NCBI GenBank assembly: GCA_963807065.1
Contig: CAWDZQ010000004.1
Coordinates: 186,001-250,000, forward strand
Direction: 5' to 3'
DNA: 64,000 bases
From: CAWAND01 sp963807065
GTDB taxonomy: Bacteria; Chloroflexota; Anaerolineae; Anaerolineales; E44-bin32
Shown here: piece by piece, positions 60,492 through 64,000 of the stretch
Layout: every line of letters begins with the position of its first letter
Position numbering within the stretch: position 1 is the stretch's first letter
Notes under the pieces: generated by a model
The model's database searches: none
Seen by the model: only the letters and a program-made list of their open reading frames with translations
What the model was told of the DNA's origin: nothing
Made by a program: the position numbers and the translations under genes

Positions 60492-61589
60492 TCAGATTCC
60501 TTGACGCTCGCGGCGGCCCAAAAGCCACACGGCGTACTGGTTGACGGCACCAATCCACAGCAAGAACTCTAACACCCCTGCACCGATCCAGATCCAGAAC
60601 GGCAGCCGGTCGGCGGATCGATCCATGCTCTCGGCCAGCCCGTCCAGTTGATCTGCCTCATTCCCGAGGTCCAGCGCCATCGTGTCGATCTGTGCCGACA
60701 TGTTGGCCAGATCATCGGACACCTGGACGACATCCCGGCTCACATGGCTGATGTCATCTTGGGTCGTGGCAAGGTGGTCACTGGCCTCAGACAGCGCCGT
60801 GGGCAGCGGCGCCAGGCTGTCGGCCGTATCAGCCAAGCCCTGAGCAAGAGGTTGATCTGGATTGTAACCGAAGCCGAGAATGCTCAGGCCGCGCAAGAAG
60901 CGGTCGATGGATTGCGCCCCGGATTGCGCGCTGATGAGGGATTGTCGGGCGGTTGAAATGGCATCCGGCGCCTGGCTGCCGAGGACATCACCAATGGAGG
61001 TGAGGAGCGGTTGGGCGTCACTCAAGCTGGTGCCCACGGAGCGCAAGGCCCGGTTTGAACTCCCCAGAGCGGCCGAGGCCGAGTGCAACCCATCCGAGCT
61101 CTGACGAAGCATTCCGGCCGTTTGCGTCGCCCATGCCCTGCCCGTGCGGAGCCCGGCCTGGCCGATTTGGATCAAACGCCCCGCCGCAAGCGGCGTGGCC
61201 AGCATGGCCAGAACAATGATGGCCATGCCCAATGCCCCTGCCGAGCGGAGCAGCCAGTTCCCCAACCGGGTTCTTCTGGGCGACCCGCCTGGCGGAGTGG
61301 TGGCCACTTGGTCTGGAAACTCAGCCCTAAGCAAGGCCGTCACCCAATCCTTCTTGCGAGGCTTATCGCCAGCCTGGGCCCCGCTCGCTTTGGCCTGGCG
61401 CTCAAGCTCATCGACCCGCATCCGGTTCAATGCATGGGCCCGGTTCAGCACAGCGTCGAGGCCCTGTCGATCCCATTCAATAACCCAAGGAAGGCCGAGG
61501 GCCACAACCTGACGGCGCATCTCTTCCAAGGACATGGCCTCTGGAGAGGGTTGGGTCGGCATCGGCTGGTGGTCGGTGGCGCCCGTCAA
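60492..61589 (-). CDS. Membrane protein with long coiled-coil region, unknown
   Basis: A 365-residue protein. The N-terminal ~105 residues are cytoplasmic and helical, a span follows ('GALGMAIIVLAMLATPLAAG'), then about 190 residues of heptad-rich sequence with many Ser/Asp/Gln ('SDGLHSASAALGSSNRALRS', 'TTQDDISHVSRDVVQVSDDL'), and a last span ('FWIWIGAGVLEFLLWIGAVN'). The large loop probably forms a coiled coil outside the membrane, a plan like chemoreceptor or cell-division scaffolds but without known motifs. The TTG start overlaps the glpX stop (TTGA); the ATG at 61562 or 61535 could be the true start. Downstream of glpX in one operon. Confidence 0.65.
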   Translation of the reverse strand: MTGATDHQPMPTQPSPEAMSLEEMRRQVVALGLPWVIEWDRQGLDAVLNRAHALNRMRVDELERQAKASGAQAGDKPRKKDWVTALLRAEFPDQVATTPPGGSPRRTRLGNWLLRSAGALGMAIIVLAMLATPLAAGRLIQIGQAGLRTGRAWATQTAGMLRQSSDGLHSASAALGSSNRALRSVGTSLSDAQPLLTSIGDVLGSQAPDAISTARQSLISAQSGAQSIDRFLRGLSILGFGYNPDQPLAQGLADTADSLAPLPTALSEASDHLATTQDDISHVSRDVVQVSDDLANMSAQIDTMALDLGNEADQLDGLAESMDRSADRLPFWIWIGAGVLEFLLWIGAVNQYAVWLLGRRERQGI

Positions 61590-62608
61590 CCGGTGCGTTC
61601 AGGTTGGGGAAGGTCGTACTCGATCTGACTGATCTCCATCAGCTTTTCCCAGCGGTGCTGGGCCCGAATTTCCCGCACCGTGCCCGACTTCGCCCGCATT
61701 ACCAGGCTGTGCGTTGTAGCCCCTGAGCCAAAGTACTTCACACCGTGGACCAGTTCACCGTCCGTGATCCCCGTCAGGGCGAAGAAGACATCCTTGCTGT
61801 TGACCAGATCCTTGTGGGTCAGCACCTGGTTCATGTCGTAGCCCAGATTCTTGGCCTTGGCAAGCTCATCATCGTTGCGTGCAAACAGGCGTCCTTGGAT
61901 TTCCCCATCCATGGCTGTCAATGCGCACGCCGCCAGAACCCCCTCCGGGGTTCCCCCGATGCCTATCAGCATGTCGATGCCGGACTCGGGGCGGGCGGTC
62001 ATGATCGCTCCGGCCACGTCCCCGTCGGTGATGAGGCGGATTCGAGCGCCGGCGGTTCGCACTTCTTCGATGAGCTCCCGATGGCGGGGCCGTTCTAAGA
62101 TCATCACCGTCAGATCATCGACATCGGCGCCCTTGGCCTTCGCCACGCTCTTTAGGTTGTCGGTTGCCGGCGCATTCACGTCGATGTGCCCCTTGGCGCT
62201 CGGTCCAACGGCGATTTTGTGCATGTAAACCATGGGGCCCGGATTGAACATCGACCCGCGTTCGGCCACGGCGACTGTGGCGATCGAGTTCGTTCGTCCC
62301 ATGGCAAGCAGGCGGGTCCCGTCAATGGGATCCACGGCGATATCCACCTTCGGGCCCCTGCCCGTGCCAAGCCTTTCGCCGTTAAACAACATCGGGGCTT
62401 CGTCCTTCTCGCCTTCTCCAATGACAACCAAGCCGTCGATATCAATCGTGCTCAACATCAAACGCATCCCATCAACGGCGGCTTTGTCACCGCCCTCTTT
62501 GTCCCCCCGGCCCATGAAGCGCCCCGCCGACATGGCCGCCGCCTCGGTCACCCGAACCAGATCCAACGCCAGGTTACGGGAAGGGGTCTCGTCGTGAGTT
62601 TCGCTCAT
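61586..62608 (-). CDS. glpX: Fructose-1,6-bisphosphatase, class II
   Basis: A 340-residue GlpX-type phosphatase, a metal- and lithium-sensitive gluconeogenic enzyme. Motifs are 'VIGEGEKDEAPMLFNGE', the metal-binding 'VDPIDGTRLL', 'LITDGDVAGAI' and 'IGIGGTPEGVLAA'. The length is normal. ATG 62608 follows AAGGAG; the frame to 62695 overlaps cdsA. Order uppS-cdsA-glpX on the minus strand. A CRP-like half-perfect palindrome lies 44 bases upstream. Confidence 0.95.
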   Translation of the reverse strand: MSETHDETPSRNLALDLVRVTEAAAMSAGRFMGRGDKEGGDKAAVDGMRLMLSTIDIDGLVVIGEGEKDEAPMLFNGERLGTGRGPKVDIAVDPIDGTRLLAMGRTNSIATVAVAERGSMFNPGPMVYMHKIAVGPSAKGHIDVNAPATDNLKSVAKAKGADVDDLTVMILERPRHRELIEEVRTAGARIRLITDGDVAGAIMTARPESGIDMLIGIGGTPEGVLAACALTAMDGEIQGRLFARNDDELAKAKNLGYDMNQVLTHKDLVNSKDVFFALTGITDGELVHGVKYFGSGATTHSLVMRAKSGTVREIRAQHRWEKLMEISQIEYDLPQPERTG

Positions 62609-62646
62609 TTGACTATCTTCTCCTTCGGGCAGCCCGCGGCTGCCGA

Positions 62647-63465
62647 TCAGCTCGTGAAAATTGTCACAAAGTAATAGGCCAGGACCCCTGCCCACACCCA
62701 GCTGTCGGTTCTGTCAAGTGCGCCGCCGTGTCCAGGCACCAATCCGCTGGTGTCTTTGACCCCGATTTCGCGCTTCATCATGCTGATGCCCAGATCTCCA
62801 AGAGGAGTCAGGACGCCAAGCAAGAGGCCCAGCTCAAGACCGTGAGCCGCGTTGACCTGGGAAAGACTGCCGGCGGCGATACTCCAGAGCGAGGCCAGAC
62901 CTGCCCCGCTGGCTGCGCCAGTCACAACGCCTGCCAGGTAGCCTTCCCAGGTCTTTTTGGGGCTCAACCGGGGGGCCATGGGGCGGCGTCCCCATCGCTT
63001 GCCGACGAAAAAGGCCGCCGAATCAGCCAGCCAGACGCTGGAAAGAGTGAGCAGGACCCACCACTTTCCGTCTGGGATCTGCCGCAGGGAGATCAGGTAC
63101 GCTCCGATCCATCCCAGGTAGAGGGTCCCGGCCACGGTGAGAGCGAAGTCCAGGCCCGAGTGGGCGGCGCCACGCTCATAATCGACCAGGTGCCAGATCA
63201 TGGCGAGCAGGATAACGGCTGCTACGATGGACGGCCCGACCGAAAACTCGACCAGGGCGCGGCCGGCGCAGATGGCAATCACCCCGACCAACAGCAGGGG
63301 CAGAGCGGGCCGCTGGCTGGCCCGCTGGTACATCTGTCCGTACTCGACCGCTGCCAGACTCATGAAGAGCGTGATCATGAGGGGAAACACCCAACGGCCG
63401 TAGGCGACGGCGGCGAATATGGTGGGAACGGCGACGATCGCGACGAGCAACCGCTGTCGGAGCAT
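62647..63465 (-). CDS. cdsA: Phosphatidate cytidylyltransferase (CDP-diglyceride synthase)
   Basis: A 272-residue membrane enzyme that makes CDP-diacylglycerol, the precursor of phospholipids. It has about eight membrane spans. The family core is 'LSPKKTWEGYLAGV', and the CDP-alcohol signature near the C-terminus reads 'LGDLGISMMKREIGVKDTSG' followed by 'HGGALDRTDS', with the catalytic aspartates. ATG 63465 lies one base after the uppS stop, which decides the start over the frame to 63558. Confidence 0.95.
   Translation of the reverse strand: MLRQRLLVAIVAVPTIFAAVAYGRWVFPLMITLFMSLAAVEYGQMYQRASQRPALPLLLVGVIAICAGRALVEFSVGPSIVAAVILLAMIWHLVDYERGAAHSGLDFALTVAGTLYLGWIGAYLISLRQIPDGKWWVLLTLSSVWLADSAAFFVGKRWGRRPMAPRLSPKKTWEGYLAGVVTGAASGAGLASLWSIAAGSLSQVNAAHGLELGLLLGVLTPLGDLGISMMKREIGVKDTSGLVPGHGGALDRTDSWVWAGVLAYYFVTIFTS
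62652..62669. promoter_or_regulatory. CRP/FNR-like palindrome upstream of glpX
   Basis: On the minus strand TTGTGA-N6-TCACGA, one mismatch in the symmetry. It lies 44 bases before glpX but inside the last codons of cdsA, so it may be chance. Confidence 0.3.
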
Positions 63466-63466
63466 C

Positions 63467-64000
63467 CTAGCTGGAGTGAATGGGGCCGGGGACGCGTCCA
63501 AATCGCCGCTCACGGCGGGCGAATTCACACAGCGCCTGGTACAGCTCGTCCCGGCCAAACTCCGGCCAGAAAGTGGGTGTGACGTACCATTCCGCGTACG
63601 CCCCCTGCCATATCAGGAAATTGCTGACGCGCAGCTCACCGGATGTGCGTATGATGAGATCGGGGTCGGGGGAGTCAGAGGTGTAGAGGTAGCGGCTGAC
63701 AAGGTCTTCGTCAACTTCTTCCGGACTCACGCCGTCGGAGATGATGTCGCGGATGGCATGTACGATTTCGTCCCGGCCGCCGTAGTTGAAGGCCACGTTG
63801 AGCACCAATCGCCGATTGTCGTGCGTCAGCTCGATGGCGTGCTTGACTTTCTTCTGCAGCTTGGGGTCCAGGCCTGCCAGCCGGCCAAGATGGCGGAGTT
63901 GGACCCCGTTCCCGTGGAGCTCGGCCAACTGGGTGTCGATCACTTCCTCGACGATTCCCATCAACCCGCGAACTTCGGCCGGAGGGCGCTCCCAGTTTTC
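63467..64000 (-). CDS. uppS: Isoprenyl transferase (undecaprenyl diphosphate synthase), partial
   Basis: The C-terminal 177 residues of a cis-prenyltransferase that makes the lipid carrier for cell-wall synthesis. The frame is open to the edge of the window and begins with 'ENWERPPAEVRGLMGIVEEV', matching the family. Later motifs are 'LNVAFNYGGRDEIVHAIRDI', 'PDPDLIIRTSGELRVSNFLI' and 'WQGAYAEWYVTPTFWPEF'. The catalytic N-terminal aspartate lies outside the window. First seen gene of the uppS-cdsA-glpX operon. Confidence 0.95.
   Translation of the reverse strand, partial: ENWERPPAEVRGLMGIVEEVIDTQLAELHGNGVQLRHLGRLAGLDPKLQKKVKHAIELTHDNRRLVLNVAFNYGGRDEIVHAIRDIISDGVSPEEVDEDLVSRYLYTSDSPDPDLIIRTSGELRVSNFLIWQGAYAEWYVTPTFWPEFGRDELYQALCEFARRERRFGRVPGPIHSS

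Overview
The window is GC-rich, densely coded bacterial DNA with no phage, IS or CRISPR signal. The best reading is an aerobic, heterotrophic member of the Chloroflexota, probably an uncultured Anaerolineae-like lineage. This is inferred from an alternative complex III plus A2-type cytochrome oxidase operon, a Chloroflexota-style lipoprotein with a Thr/Ala/Pro-rich linker, a bacterial Elp3, archaeal-style split B12-dependent mutases and M32 carboxypeptidase. No 16S gene is present to settle it.

Layout. 1-7.5 kb: 3' end of a penicillin acylase (frameshifted), a GAF/HD-GYP signalling protein, birA, a HIT hydrolase, thiolase plus 3-hydroxyacyl-CoA dehydrogenase, and a beta-propeller lipoprotein. 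7.4-9.4 kb: gatB with a coupled GNAT. 9.6-21.1 kb (minus strand): one respiratory operon in the order actA-B-C-D-E-F, a small membrane protein, and cytochrome oxidase subunits II-I-III-IV, preceded by a structured leader. 21.5-23.4 kb: gatC-gatA. 23.5-26.9 kb: acyl-CoA dehydrogenase and a GT39-like glycosyltransferase. 27.5-37.8 kb: a propionyl/methylmalonyl-CoA block (MDR reductase, small membrane protein, carboxyltransferase, biotin carboxylase, biotin carrier, CYTH protein, methylmalonyl-CoA mutase, epimerase) followed by a second, isobutyryl-CoA-mutase-like large subunit. 38-44 kb: a DUF4013 membrane protein, a small orphan, pfkA and dnaE. 44.1-50.9 kb: GH31 glucosidase, an ECF sigma/anti-sigma/bactofilin-like membrane protein operon, and an ABC exporter. 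51-54.2 kb: Elp3 divergent from a Trm9-like methyltransferase, followed by three tRNA genes. 54.5-64 kb: TPR protein, M32 peptidase, two LysM-M23 peptidases behind rho, an orphan membrane protein, glpX, cdsA and uppS (runs off the edge).

How it fits together. Acyl-CoA dehydrogenase, hydroxyacyl-CoA dehydrogenase and thiolase degrade acyl-CoAs. Propionyl-CoA is carboxylated, epimerised and isomerised to succinyl-CoA. Electrons pass through quinol to alternative complex III and the oxidase. glpX and pfkA sit on opposite sides of gluconeogenesis and glycolysis.

The most interesting signals are: the divergent elp3/Trm9-like pair beside tRNA genes (a possible bacterial cm5U to mcm5U wobble pathway); CRP/FNR-type TTGTGA-N6-TCACAA palindromes in several gaps; a putative attenuator in the rho leader; a second mutase carrying the two residue changes typical of isobutyryl-CoA mutase; and four single-base frameshifts in homopolymers that look like assembly errors.
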